Of a stretch of 32,245 bases of DNA, positions 1-5,536 are shown in pieces (position 1 is the first letter of the stretch; each line of letters starts with the position of its first letter). The DNA comes from a virus: positions 1 through 32,245 of the IMG/VR virus record IMGVR_UViG_3300046837_000266; one strand, given 5' to 3'. The position numbers and the translations under genes were made by a program. The notes under the pieces were generated by a model. The model saw nothing but the letters and a program-made list of their open reading frames with translations. It did not search any database and was not told the DNA's origin.

Positions 1-72
1 GATGGTGGCCGGTGAACGGCCCTGCGCCTCGAGGGATAGCGAGTGAATGGTGGCCGCGTCGTACAGATCCAC
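1..72 (-). CDS. int: Tyrosine integrase, N-terminal fragment cut by window edge
   Basis: Read leftwards from a GTG at 72, the frame stays open to the window edge and gives 24 residues starting MDLYDAATIHSLSLEAQGRS and continuing PATI. A pattern of the type 'sLsLeaqGRSPaTI' is typical of the first helix of the SAM-like core-binding domain of phage tyrosine recombinases, which cut and rejoin attP/attB. A strong AGGAGG ribosome site lies at 87-82 (minus strand), nine bases before the GTG, which supports this start. The gene lies just downstream of, and on the same strand as, the repressor, a common integrase position in temperate phages. Only the N-terminus is visible, so no catalytic residue (Arg, His, Tyr) can be checked. 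The call rests on a short motif plus context. Confidence 0.6.
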   Translation of the reverse strand, partial: MDLYDAATIHSLSLEAQGRSPATI

Positions 73-96
73 CTCGACCGCCTCCTGATCGATGAT

Positions 97-118
97 CCCT
101 AGAACATACTTTCTAGGG
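97..118. promoter_or_regulatory. Perfect inverted repeat upstream of integrase
   Basis: CCCTAGAA - CATACT - TTCTAGGG has perfect 8-bp arms around a 6-base centre. It lies between the repressor stop (165) and the putative integrase start (72). No T-run follows it on either strand, so an intrinsic terminator is not favoured. An operator for the integrase or an element of the attachment region is more likely. Its sequence differs from the CCCTAC-N4-GGGTA operators at 722 and 791. Confidence 0.45.
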
Positions 119-164
119 AAATAGGGTGGGAGGCGGGTAGCAGATGCGGGCCGGACAGAAAAAG

Positions 165-704
165 TCACAATCCGGTTGAGCCGCCTGTTAGCGGGTCAAG
201 TCGGCAGGCGGTGAGGGTGCCGAACAGGGCGCGGAGCAGATGTTGACAAACCAGTAACGGGGACTCGGGTGCCGACTTCCCCTCTGTGGCCGTGCCGGTT
301 GGCAGGGCTTTTGCCGCGCTAACAGGGGCTGCTTCCGACACGCTAACAGGGGGTTGCAGGCCACTTCCCGCTTCGGCCATGCGTTCGCAGGCGTCGATGA
401 CGGCCAGCCACCAGGCGCGCGGGTACGTGCTGAGGGTGGCTTCCAGGCGGGCCATGCGGGTCCGCAGCTCGGTCTGGACCGCGGGCGTGCCCGGCAGGTA
501 GCCGCACAGGCGCATCAGGTCTTCGTAGGGGATGCCCAGCGCGGGCGCGATCCTGGCGAGGCTGGCCGGTGAGGGGCGCCGGGTAGAATCGGTCGACCAC
601 CGTGAGATGACCCCGTCGGCGATCCCGCTCGCGCGTGACAGGTCGCCTTTCGACCAGCCGAGCTCGAGCAGTCGGCTCGCCAGCCACTCGCTAAACCGCT
701 GCAT
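165..704 (-). CDS. XRE-family (CI-like) phage repressor
   Basis: This 179-residue protein opens with an XRE helix-turn-helix domain at residues 5-68 (LLELGWSKGDLSRASGIADG, then ISRW, LARIAPALGIPYEDL). Such domains bind operator DNA as dimers. The remainder is Ala/Pro/Ser-rich with no recognisable S24 (LexA-like) peptidase, so RecA-driven self-cleavage is not indicated. It is transcribed away from a Cro-like gene at 823, the usual lysogeny-switch layout. The ATG at 704 has no Shine-Dalgarno sequence. It sits six bases after a TATCCT -10 box, so the message may be leaderless, as for lambda cI from PRM. An ATG at 708 is in another frame. A role as lysogenic repressor is inferred from domain and position, and other regulatory roles are possible. 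Confidence 0.85.
   Translation of the reverse strand: MQRFSEWLASRLLELGWSKGDLSRASGIADGVISRWSTDSTRRPSPASLARIAPALGIPYEDLMRLCGYLPGTPAVQTELRTRMARLEATLSTYPRAWWLAVIDACERMAEAGSGLQPPVSVSEAAPVSAAKALPTGTATEGKSAPESPLLVCQHLLRALFGTLTACRLDPLTGGSTGL
184..350. repeat. Three copies of CGCTAACAGG
   Basis: The 10-mer CGCTAACAGG occurs at 317-326 and 341-350 as direct repeats 24 bases apart (12 bases identical, CGCTAACAGGGG), and inverted at 184-193. All lie inside the repressor gene but in different reading contexts (encoding PVS, PVS and PLTG), so protein repetition alone does not explain them. A related GCTAACAG lies at 1098-1105. They could be arm-type integrase sites or another protein-binding site. Chance in GC-rich DNA is not excluded. 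Confidence 0.35.
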
Positions 705-739
705 GCATGCAGGATAGCGGGTACCCGAGTGTAGGGCAA
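704..739 (-). promoter_or_regulatory. Putative leaderless promoter of the repressor gene
   Basis: On the minus strand, TTGCCC (739-734), a 17-base spacer, TATCCT (716-711) and six bases lead straight to the ATG at 704. A start about seven bases after the -10 box would place transcription initiation on the start codon. The spacer holds an operator-like element (722-736) and the palindrome CGGGTACCCG (718-727). The -35 box is identical to that of the divergent promoter at 787. Confidence 0.6.
722..736. promoter_or_regulatory. Operator-like half-palindrome (left)
   Basis: TACCC-GAGT-GTAGGG on the plus strand, i.e. CCCTAC-N4-GGGTA on the minus strand. The same core, CCCTAC-N4-GGGTA, occurs at 791-805 inside the opposite promoter. 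Matching elements in the spacers of two divergent promoters are what repressor/Cro binding sites would look like. Confidence 0.55.
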
Positions 740-786
740 TGGAACAATGCCCGTTACATCTAAGAAAAACATACGCCCATTAGTTC

Positions 787-816
787 TTGCCCCTACCTGT
801 GGGTAGGGAGTAAGAT
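787..816 (+). promoter_or_regulatory. Putative leaderless promoter of cro with operator in spacer
   Basis: TTGCCC (787-792), an 18-base spacer and TAAGAT (811-816) precede the GTG at 823 by six bases, so initiation would fall at or next to the start codon. The palindrome CCCTACC-TGTG-GGTAGGG (791-808, perfect 7-bp arms) fills the spacer, so a bound repressor would block RNA polymerase. No ribosome site precedes the GTG, consistent with a leaderless message. Confidence 0.65.
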
Positions 817-822
817 GCCTTC

Positions 823-1032
823 GTGCAGGAAATTCACCCGATCGTAGCGCGCCTTCGGGAGCTCGACCGTTCCCAGAGTTGGCTGGCGCGCAAACTCGGG
901 GTTACCCCGTCGACGGTCAATCGCTGGATCAAGGGCGTACAGCCCATGCCAGCGCGGCGCCAGCGCGAGATGGCGCTAGTGCTGGGCGTGCGCGTCGAAG
1001 ACATCACCCCGAAGGCAACCGTCGCCGCCTGA
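823..1032 (+). CDS. Cro-like helix-turn-helix regulator
   Basis: A 69-residue protein made almost entirely of one XRE/Cro helix-turn-helix domain (RLRELDRSQSWLARKLGVTP, then STVNRWIKGVQPMPARRQREM, ending ALVLGVRVEDITP). The recognition helix is around residues 28-38. It starts at GTG 823, directly after the promoter's -10 box, and has no ribosome site. Size, single domain and divergence from the repressor fit a Cro-type antagonist that favours lytic growth by competing for the same operators. An excisionase-like role cannot be ruled out but the fold does not suggest it. It is the first gene of the long rightward transcription unit. Confidence 0.8.
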   Translation: MQEIHPIVARLRELDRSQSWLARKLGVTPSTVNRWIKGVQPMPARRQREMALVLGVRVEDITPKATVAA

Positions 1033-1045
1033 AGAACCATTGAAG

Positions 1046-1109
1046 CGTGGCCCGAGGCTAAGCGGGACCACGAACGAGACGAGGAGGAAGGGGCTGGGCT
1101 AACAGCCCC
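1046..1109 (+). promoter_or_regulatory. Two hairpins after cro
   Basis: The gene-free stretch 1033-1141 contains two potential hairpins. The first, 1046-1072, pairs CGTGG-CCCG with CGGG-A-CCACG (nine pairs with one bulged A, 8-base loop). The second, 1090-1109, pairs GGGGCT with AGCCCC around an 8-base loop. Neither is followed by a T-run, so they are weak terminator candidates. They could act as an attenuator or antitermination site between cro and the early operon. The stretch ends in a good ribosome site (GAAAGAGG, 1127-1134). Confidence 0.35.
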
Positions 1110-1141
1110 GAACCTCACACACCAACGAAAGAGGCAAGTCT

Positions 1142-1468
1142 TTGCACGCTCAACCGAATTTCGTCAGTGGTCCGCCAGAGGCGGCACCCCAATCATACGC
1201 AATCGCCGTTAGTGCGCAACCGATCCGGTCAACCAGTGACGTAACGATCCCATCAGGGACCGAGCGCACGTGGAGCCTGCAGGCCGCGGCTGACCGCGAC
1301 AAGGCCATCGCTCTGATTCAGGACGCACGCCAGCGTGTGTGCGACCTCAGGATGCTCCTGAATCACTACGACACGTCGCTGTCGTTCAAGCTGGATTCGT
1401 TCCAGCGCGAGCTCAACGACAGGCTCGGTGGACTGCTTGTAGCCAAGTTCGATCAGGACGCGCTGTGA
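1142..1468 (+). CDS. Hypothetical early protein
   Basis: 108 residues, function not recognised. The TTG at 1142 is chosen because GAAAGAGG (1127-1134) lies seven bases before it and no ATG is in frame nearby. The first 40 residues are Ser/Pro/Thr-rich and probably flexible. Residues 45-100 (SLQAAADRDKAIALIQDARQ, then a Leu-rich helix) look helical, possibly a short coiled coil. The stop codon overlaps the next start as GTGA. It heads a chain of small overlapping genes that are probably translationally coupled. Confidence 0.6.
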   Translation: MHAQPNFVSGPPEAAPQSYAIAVSAQPIRSTSDVTIPSGTERTWSLQAAADRDKAIALIQDARQRVCDLRMLLNHYDTSLSFKLDSFQRELNDRLGGLLVAKFDQDAL

Positions 1469-1596
1469 ACTGGGACGAGATCGTCTACCGCGTCACCCTG
1501 CTGGCGGTGATCCTGGGCCTGGTCTGGCTGGTGTTCGCGCCAATGCCCAGCGGTGAGCCGCTCCTACAGATCGTCCACCAGGCGTACATCGCATGA
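1465..1596 (+). CDS. Small single-pass membrane protein
   Basis: A 43-residue protein from GTG 1465, which overlaps the previous stop (GTGA). After MNWDEIVYR comes one hydrophobic helix, VTLLAVILGLVWLVFAPM, then a short tail. The same frame is open upstream to an ATG at 1339, but that longer form would overlap the preceding gene by 130 bases, so the GTGA start is preferred. Function unknown. Small membrane proteins are common in phage early operons (superinfection exclusion or lysis accessories), but nothing here selects between those. Confidence 0.6.
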   Translation: MNWDEIVYRVTLLAVILGLVWLVFAPMPSGEPLLQIVHQAYIA

Positions 1597-1841
1597 CGAC
1601 GGTGCCCTCGATTCGGATGACCGCGGCGGTGGAGGGCGCGTACACCAAGTACGTCTCGGACCACCACGGCGATCTCAGCGACGTCGAGGGTTTCGCATCG
1701 ACCATGTTCAACGCCGGCGCCCGCCACGCGGTGACGGCCATGGTCATCTTCGGCGACATCGTGCCGCAGCTCCACCGCATCGAAGGCAAGGTCAAAGCCT
1801 TGCTCGATCTGCTCGAAGCTTTCTCAGAGGAGGAGCCGTGA
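1593..1841 (+). CDS. Hypothetical small protein
   Basis: 82 residues starting at an ATGA overlap with the preceding stop. The sequence is mixed alpha-helical (AAVEGAYTKYVSDHHGDLSD, then FNAGARHAVTAMVIFGDIV) with an amphipathic C-terminal helix (IEGKVKALLDLLEAF). No conserved domain recognised. Normal GC and codon use, and tight coupling on both sides, support it as a real gene. Confidence 0.65.
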   Translation: MTTVPSIRMTAAVEGAYTKYVSDHHGDLSDVEGFASTMFNAGARHAVTAMVIFGDIVPQLHRIEGKVKALLDLLEAFSEEEP

Positions 1842-2113
1842 TGGCGTACGTCATCAAGCTCGAGGGGTTGGCCGTGGGACGGCCGAGCGAGTACGACGGC
1901 GAGTATCTGTCGTTCTACGATCCCGGCGCGGGCGAGCCGGGCGAGTGCCGGCTGGACACGGTGACCGATCCGCGGGCGGCGCGCCACTTCGCCACGTTCC
2001 AGGACGCCGTTTTTGCCTGGCAGGCTGACGACCCACGCCAGCCGGTGCGCGCCGACGGGAAGCCGAACCGACCGCTGACCGCGTATTCGGTGTCGATCGA
2101 ACCGGTGACCTGA
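1841..2113 (+). CDS. Hypothetical protein
   Basis: 90 residues from ATG 1841. The previous stop TGA (1839-1841) shares a base with the start, and AGAGGAGGAG (1826-1835) is a strong ribosome site. The frame is open upstream to 1553, but the ribosome site and overlap mark 1841 as the start. The sequence (YVIKLEGLAVGRPSEYDGEY, then RAARHFATFQDAVFAWQ) reads as a compact alpha/beta domain. A pattern of a query-type strand followed by 'A..F.t...A' is common in small phage proteins of unknown role. Function not assigned. Confidence 0.65.
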   Translation: MAYVIKLEGLAVGRPSEYDGEYLSFYDPGAGEPGECRLDTVTDPRAARHFATFQDAVFAWQADDPRQPVRADGKPNRPLTAYSVSIEPVT

Positions 2114-2116
2114 GAG

Positions 2117-2467
2117 ATGTTGCTGGCGGCGTTCGTGGTCCCAGGTCAGCCCGTCCCGAAGCAACGTGCTCGGGTGGTGGGCCGGCACGCGTACACGCCG
2201 CGCCGCACACGCGATGCGGAGCTACGGATAGCTCAGCGGCTGGTCGTGACGCACCCGCATCTGCGGCCCTCGGTAGCGCGATTACGCGCGGTGCTGCGCT
2301 TTCACATCAAGGGCCAGCGGGGCGATGCCGACAATTTCGGAAAGTTGGTGCTCGACGCCCTGCAGGGCAGGGCATACGTCAACGACTCCCAGGTCGACCA
2401 GGTCGACGTGACGATGGTGCGCTGCAGCCCCGAGCCGCGTACGGAAATCGAGTTGTGGCAGCTATGA
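2117..2467 (+). CDS. rusA: RusA-family Holliday junction resolvase
   Basis: This 116-residue protein has the RusA fold signature. The N-terminal strand is FVVPGQPVPKQRARV, and the active-site block is GDADNFGKLVLDALQGRAYV followed by NDSQV. Asp70, Asp72 and Lys76 line up by position with the catalytic D70, D72 and K76 known for E. coli RusA, and Asp90 fills the place of D91. RusA enzymes are dimeric metal-dependent nucleases that cut Holliday junctions in recombination and in debranching DNA before packaging. Length is normal for the family (about 120). A Bet-type annealing protein is encoded 2.3 kb downstream, so the phage has both ends of a recombination pathway. The stop overlaps the next start (ATGA). 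Confidence 0.92.
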   Translation: MLLAAFVVPGQPVPKQRARVVGRHAYTPRRTRDAELRIAQRLVVTHPHLRPSVARLRAVLRFHIKGQRGDADNFGKLVLDALQGRAYVNDSQVDQVDVTMVRCSPEPRTEIELWQL

Positions 2468-3066
2468 GGGTGCTCATCGCCTGCGAGTTCAGCGGCATTG
2501 TGCGGGATGCGTTTCGGGCACGGGGGCATGACGCGTGGTCGTGCGATCTGCTGCCCAGCGAACGACCTGGACCGCACATCCAGGGTGACGTCAGGAACGT
2601 GCTGAGCGATGGCTGGGATCTGATGGTGGCGCACCCCTCCTGTCAGTACCTGAGCCGCGCTGGCGCGCGCTGGGCGTCACCTGAACGGGACGCGCTAGCG
2701 CTCGGGGCGGTGGCGTTCGTGCTCGAGCTCTGGAACGCACCCATCCCGCGAGTAGCCATCGAGAATCCGATCGGCAAGCTCAATCAGCTATGGCGGTATC
2801 CCGATCAGACCATTGAGCCGTTCCACTTTGGCGACCCGTATACCAAGCGAACCTGTCTGTGGCTACGGGGTTTGCCGCCACTGATGGCATCAGTCGTCGA
2901 TCCGGCACACGCGCCGTGGGTCCAGGCGAACTACGTAACGAGAGTCGGGCGGATACGGCGCCCGAGGGGAAACGCACGTACCGCTAGGGACCGCTCCAGG
3001 TCATTCGTCGGAATCGCCAGCGCGATGGCCGATCAATGGGGCGGCGCGGTGGAGCTCGTCGCGTGA
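2464..3066 (+). CDS. DNA cytosine methyltransferase-like protein
   Basis: 200 residues from ATG 2464, which overlaps the rusA stop as ATGA (an ATG at 2455 is in frame but less likely). The protein has the motif-I-like start MRVLIACEFSGIVRDAFRAR and an acidic strand-end CDLLPSERPGPHIQGDV. A catalytic-loop-like HPSC sequence follows (Cys60), then YLSRAGARW and an ENP motif (Glu100) equivalent to the ENV of C5-cytosine methyltransferases. It belongs to a compact phage group that lacks an obvious target-recognition domain. In relatives the loop usually reads HPPC; here it is HPSC, so activity is uncertain although the Cys remains. Likely roles are protection from host restriction or DNA marking. 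It is much smaller than the Dcm-like enzyme at 7682. Confidence 0.75.
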   Translation: MRVLIACEFSGIVRDAFRARGHDAWSCDLLPSERPGPHIQGDVRNVLSDGWDLMVAHPSCQYLSRAGARWASPERDALALGAVAFVLELWNAPIPRVAIENPIGKLNQLWRYPDQTIEPFHFGDPYTKRTCLWLRGLPPLMASVVDPAHAPWVQANYVTRVGRIRRPRGNARTARDRSRSFVGIASAMADQWGGAVELVA

Positions 3067-3470
3067 GGGTGGCGGCGCTGGTGTCGGCGGCAGTCCTGGT
3101 GCTGACCACCCACACGGCCCAGGCGCGAGACGTCGGTGACGATCCCGTACCGGTCATCACTCAGGATGACACCCCGGACCAGGTCGTCGAGGCCGTTGTG
3201 GAGCAGCCGGTTGATCCGCGGGTCGACTGCATCATTCAGAAGGAAAGCGGCGGGTTGGACGTGCCCAACCGTCAGGGCAGTGGCGCGTCAGGTCCCGGTC
3301 AGTACTTTCCGGCCACGTGGGCGGCCCACACGGCGCTGTACCGACGCGCTACGGGCTATGGCGGCCCGCTGAGCCTGCACAGCCTGGCTGACGTGAGACG
3401 CGTCATGGGATTCATTCTGGGCACGTATCCGTCGATGCGGAGCGCGTGGAGCGTGGGGGGCTGTCGATGA
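3063..3470 (+). CDS. Secreted lytic transglycosylase-like protein
   Basis: 135 residues from GTG 3063 (GTGA overlap with the preceding stop). The protein begins with a classic signal peptide: MRVAALVSAAVLVLTTHTAQ, likely cut after Ala21. A short acidic linker leads to a lysozyme-like fold: DCIIQKESGG with catalytic Glu61, then SGASGPGQYFPATWAAH, the 'G..Q..p.TW' motif of goose-lysozyme-like transglycosylases. Two Cys (in DCII and the last residues, GGCR) could form a disulphide after export. It would cleave peptidoglycan outside the membrane and could serve as an endolysin exported by the host Sec system. Its position in the early operon, with no clear holin beside it, is unusual. Confidence 0.75.
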   Translation: MRVAALVSAAVLVLTTHTAQARDVGDDPVPVITQDDTPDQVVEAVVEQPVDPRVDCIIQKESGGLDVPNRQGSGASGPGQYFPATWAAHTALYRRATGYGGPLSLHSLADVRRVMGFILGTYPSMRSAWSVGGCR

Positions 3471-4171
3471 AGCCTTGTGCTCAGTGTGGGGGGACTGACC
3501 GATACCCCAGTGGGGCCTGCCGCGCATGCCACGCCAGGCGTGCGGAGCGCAGACAGACACAGCCGTGCGCGGTGTGTGGAGTCGTGGACCGCCGGCCCAA
3601 CGGGGGGTGTCGGCCGTGTTCAGTGACGGGCCATTTGACAGCCGCGCAGTTAGTCGATCCGATCGAGCGTTTCGAGAGGTATGCCGACCGATCGTCAATA
3701 ACTGGGTGTTGGCCCTGGATCGCTCACAAAAGCGCCGGTGGTTATGGTCGATTCAAGATTGCCGGGCGGATGGTCACGGCTTCTGTTTTTGCGTGGGAAC
3801 AGGCCACCGGATCGTCCACGCCGGCTGGTTTGTGTGTATGTCACACATGTGATCAGCCGGCGTGTGTCCGGAACGATGATAGCGGTATCTACGTCGTGCG
3901 TGGCCGCGCCTACGAACGTCACGGCCACCTGTGGTTGGGGACCATCGCCGCGAATTCCTGGGATGCATTTGACAAAGGGCGGTGGCACAGTTGGCCGCGC
4001 AGCGTCGGTGAACAGCATGGGACTAGCAAGCTAACGACTGCTCAGGTACTCGAGATCCGTGAGCGGTCCCGCAACGGCGCAACCTACGCCGCGATCGCCG
4101 CGGACCTGGGCGTATCCCAATCAACGGTCGGGTTGATTGTCATCCGAAAAACCTGGCGGCACGTGGAATGA
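3467..4171 (+). CDS. HNH endonuclease with zinc-ribbon N-terminus and HTH tail
   Basis: 234 residues from ATG 3467 (ATGA overlap). Residues 1-50 hold two treble-clef-like repeats, CAQCGGTDRYPSGACRAC and CAVCGVVDRRPNGGCRPC. The centre is an HNH_3-type nuclease: GCWPWIAHKSAGGYGRFKI, then VCHTCDQPACVRN, and after about 20 extra residues GHLWLGT and an N..D...KGRW stretch. The C-terminus has a resolvase-like helix-turn-helix (TYAAIAADLGVSQSTVGLIV) preceded by GEQHGTSKLTTAQVLEIRER, as in many phage homing endonucleases. The gene is less GC-rich than its neighbours, a sign of transfer. The same CRAC-type zinc module recurs in the HNH protein at 31548-32048. Role: probably a free-standing homing endonuclease. 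Confidence 0.85.
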   Translation: MKPCAQCGGTDRYPSGACRACHARRAERRQTQPCAVCGVVDRRPNGGCRPCSVTGHLTAAQLVDPIERFERYADRSSITGCWPWIAHKSAGGYGRFKIAGRMVTASVFAWEQATGSSTPAGLCVCHTCDQPACVRNDDSGIYVVRGRAYERHGHLWLGTIAANSWDAFDKGRWHSWPRSVGEQHGTSKLTTAQVLEIRERSRNGATYAAIAADLGVSQSTVGLIVIRKTWRHVE

Positions 4172-4371
4172 ATACCGGAGCCCGCAAGGACTATCGCCAG
4201 AAGTACCTCGACGAGATCTACGCGTTGGACAACGCTGGCCGTCGGCGCCGCAGTGTGACCGAGGTCATCGTGATCTGCACGATCTGGGCCGTGATCCTCG
4301 GGGTCAGCGTACTGATCCTGGTGGGGTCGGTCTTTCTCATAGTCGCGGTGGTGAGGCAGTTTCTCCCATGA
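4168..4371 (+). CDS. Small membrane protein
   Basis: 67 residues from ATG 4168 (ATGA overlap with the HNH stop). A charged, cytoplasmic-type N-terminus (RKDYRQKYLDEIYALDNAGR, then RRRSVTE) precedes one long hydrophobic segment, VIVICTIWAVILGVSVLILV, continuing GSVFLIVAVV. That is long enough for one kinked or two short membrane passes. Function unknown. A holin partner for the transglycosylase two genes upstream is possible, but an N-terminal cytoplasmic helix of this length is not typical and the HNH gene lies between. Confidence 0.65.
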   Translation: MNTGARKDYRQKYLDEIYALDNAGRRRRSVTEVIVICTIWAVILGVSVLILVGSVFLIVAVVRQFLP

Positions 4372-4580
4372 CGCGCTGGGTGCTGGTGGAGCTGGAGGAG
4401 GAGTTGCCCGCGTATCGGCAGGTGGGCCTGTTCTGCGCCTTCCAGCAATTACCGGGCGTCGTCAGCGTGACTGACCTGGAAGCGATCTCGCAGACCACGC
4501 TGGACGTGCTGCTGCTGGGTGAAGCGGCACCGGTGAGTCGTCCCTCCGTACGGGTCAAGCAGTTGGACTTTATGACATGA
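4368..4580 (+). CDS. Hypothetical small protein
   Basis: 70 residues from ATG 4368 (ATGA overlap). The sequence MTRWVLVELEEELPAYRQVG, then FCAFQQLPGVVSVTDLEAIS, suggests a small beta-alpha-beta (ferredoxin-like) fold. No family recognised. The frame is open upstream to 4137, but that would overlap two genes. Coupling on both sides and normal composition support it. Confidence 0.6.
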   Translation: MTRWVLVELEEELPAYRQVGLFCAFQQLPGVVSVTDLEAISQTTLDVLLLGEAAPVSRPSVRVKQLDFMT

Positions 4581-4750
4581 GCTACTTAGATGATCTGGCG
4601 GTCCAGATGCAGGTGGCGGCAGACCGGCTGAGCCAGGAGCCGGGCCATTTTCAACAACATTTCGCCAAACATCTGGCCGAGGACCGCAAGACGGTGCTGA
4701 TGTTGGCCTTGAGAGAACCTGAACCAGCCGAAACGGGAGTGATGACGTGA
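4577..4750 (+). CDS. Hypothetical 57-residue protein
   Basis: Starts MSYLDDLAVQMQVAADRLSQ at an ATGA overlap (4577-4580) and ends with a GTGA overlap into the bet gene (4747). Predominantly helical, with acidic and basic residues alternating (AKHLAEDRKTVLMLALREPE). Function not recognised. Perfect coupling at both ends and the absence of any other gene in the space make it a probable real gene. Confidence 0.6.
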   Translation: MSYLDDLAVQMQVAADRLSQEPGHFQQHFAKHLAEDRKTVLMLALREPEPAETGVMT

Positions 4751-5535
4751 CACAACTGGCGGTCCGCGAAGAGCGGCAATTTACCACTGACCAGATCGAC
4801 CTGATACGCCGCACGGTGGCGAAGGACGCGTCCGACGAGGAGTTGGCGCTGTTCCTGTACACGGCCAATTCACGTGGCCTGGACCCCCTGCTGCGCCAGA
4901 TACACGCGGTGTCACGGTTCGACAAGCGGCTGAACCGCAACGTCATGACCATTCAGACGGGCATCGACGGGTACCGCCTGATTGCCGAACGCACGGGGGC
5001 CTACGCCGGCAACGACGACCCTGAGTTTGAGTACAACGCCGACTCTGTGCCGACATCCGCGACGGTCACGGTCTACAAGATCGTGCAGGGCATGCGGTGT
5101 CCGTTCACGGCGCGTGCGCGCTGGTCGGAGTACTTCCCAGGCGAGGGGGCGGGCGCATTCATGTGGAAACGCATGCCACACACGATGCTGGGCAAGTGTG
5201 CGGAGTCGCTGGCGTTGAGAAAGGCGTTTCCCGCGGAGATGGGCGGGCTGTTCGTCCACGAGGAGATGGACCAGGCTGGCGGCCAGGTTGTATCAGTCGT
5301 CGATGCATCGCCCGCGCCGGTGGCGTTGCCCAAGGCGAAGATGGTCACGTCGGTCGAGCACCGGCTGTACAAGCGGTACTGCCAGTTAGTAGCGGACGCC
5401 GCGCAGTTGGGGATCGACGTGGACGGGCTCGAGTTGCCCATCACCGAGGAGCGGCTGACTGAACTGGGCAGTGAGCTGGTGGAGAAGATGGCCGCGGTAC
5501 GCGCGGAGCACCAGGACGAGGTGGAGGCGTTCTGA
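4747..5535 (+). CDS. bet: Bet/RecT-family single-strand annealing protein
   Basis: 262 residues from GTG 4747 (GTGA overlap). The Redbeta/RecT core is clear: FTTDQIDLIRRTVAKDASDE, then LFLYTANSRGLDPLLRQIHA, a TIQTGIDGYRLIAERTGAYA block, and a HTMLGKCAESLALRKAFPAE motif at residues 145-165. These proteins anneal complementary single strands and promote recombination, usually with a 5'-3' exonuclease partner. No exonuclease gene is visible next to it. It acts with the RusA-type resolvase encoded upstream. Length matches the phage lambda Bet family (about 260). The C-terminal 60 residues are the variable tail that in relatives contacts single-strand binding protein. Confidence 0.93.
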   Translation: MTQLAVREERQFTTDQIDLIRRTVAKDASDEELALFLYTANSRGLDPLLRQIHAVSRFDKRLNRNVMTIQTGIDGYRLIAERTGAYAGNDDPEFEYNADSVPTSATVTVYKIVQGMRCPFTARARWSEYFPGEGAGAFMWKRMPHTMLGKCAESLALRKAFPAEMGGLFVHEEMDQAGGQVVSVVDASPAPVALPKAKMVTSVEHRLYKRYCQLVADAAQLGIDVDGLELPITEERLTELGSELVEKMAAVRAEHQDEVEAF

Positions 5536-5536
5536 G

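Noticed and set aside
1033-1141. Intrinsic terminator after cro
   Set aside because: Two hairpins are present but neither has a following T-run, so a terminator is not claimed.
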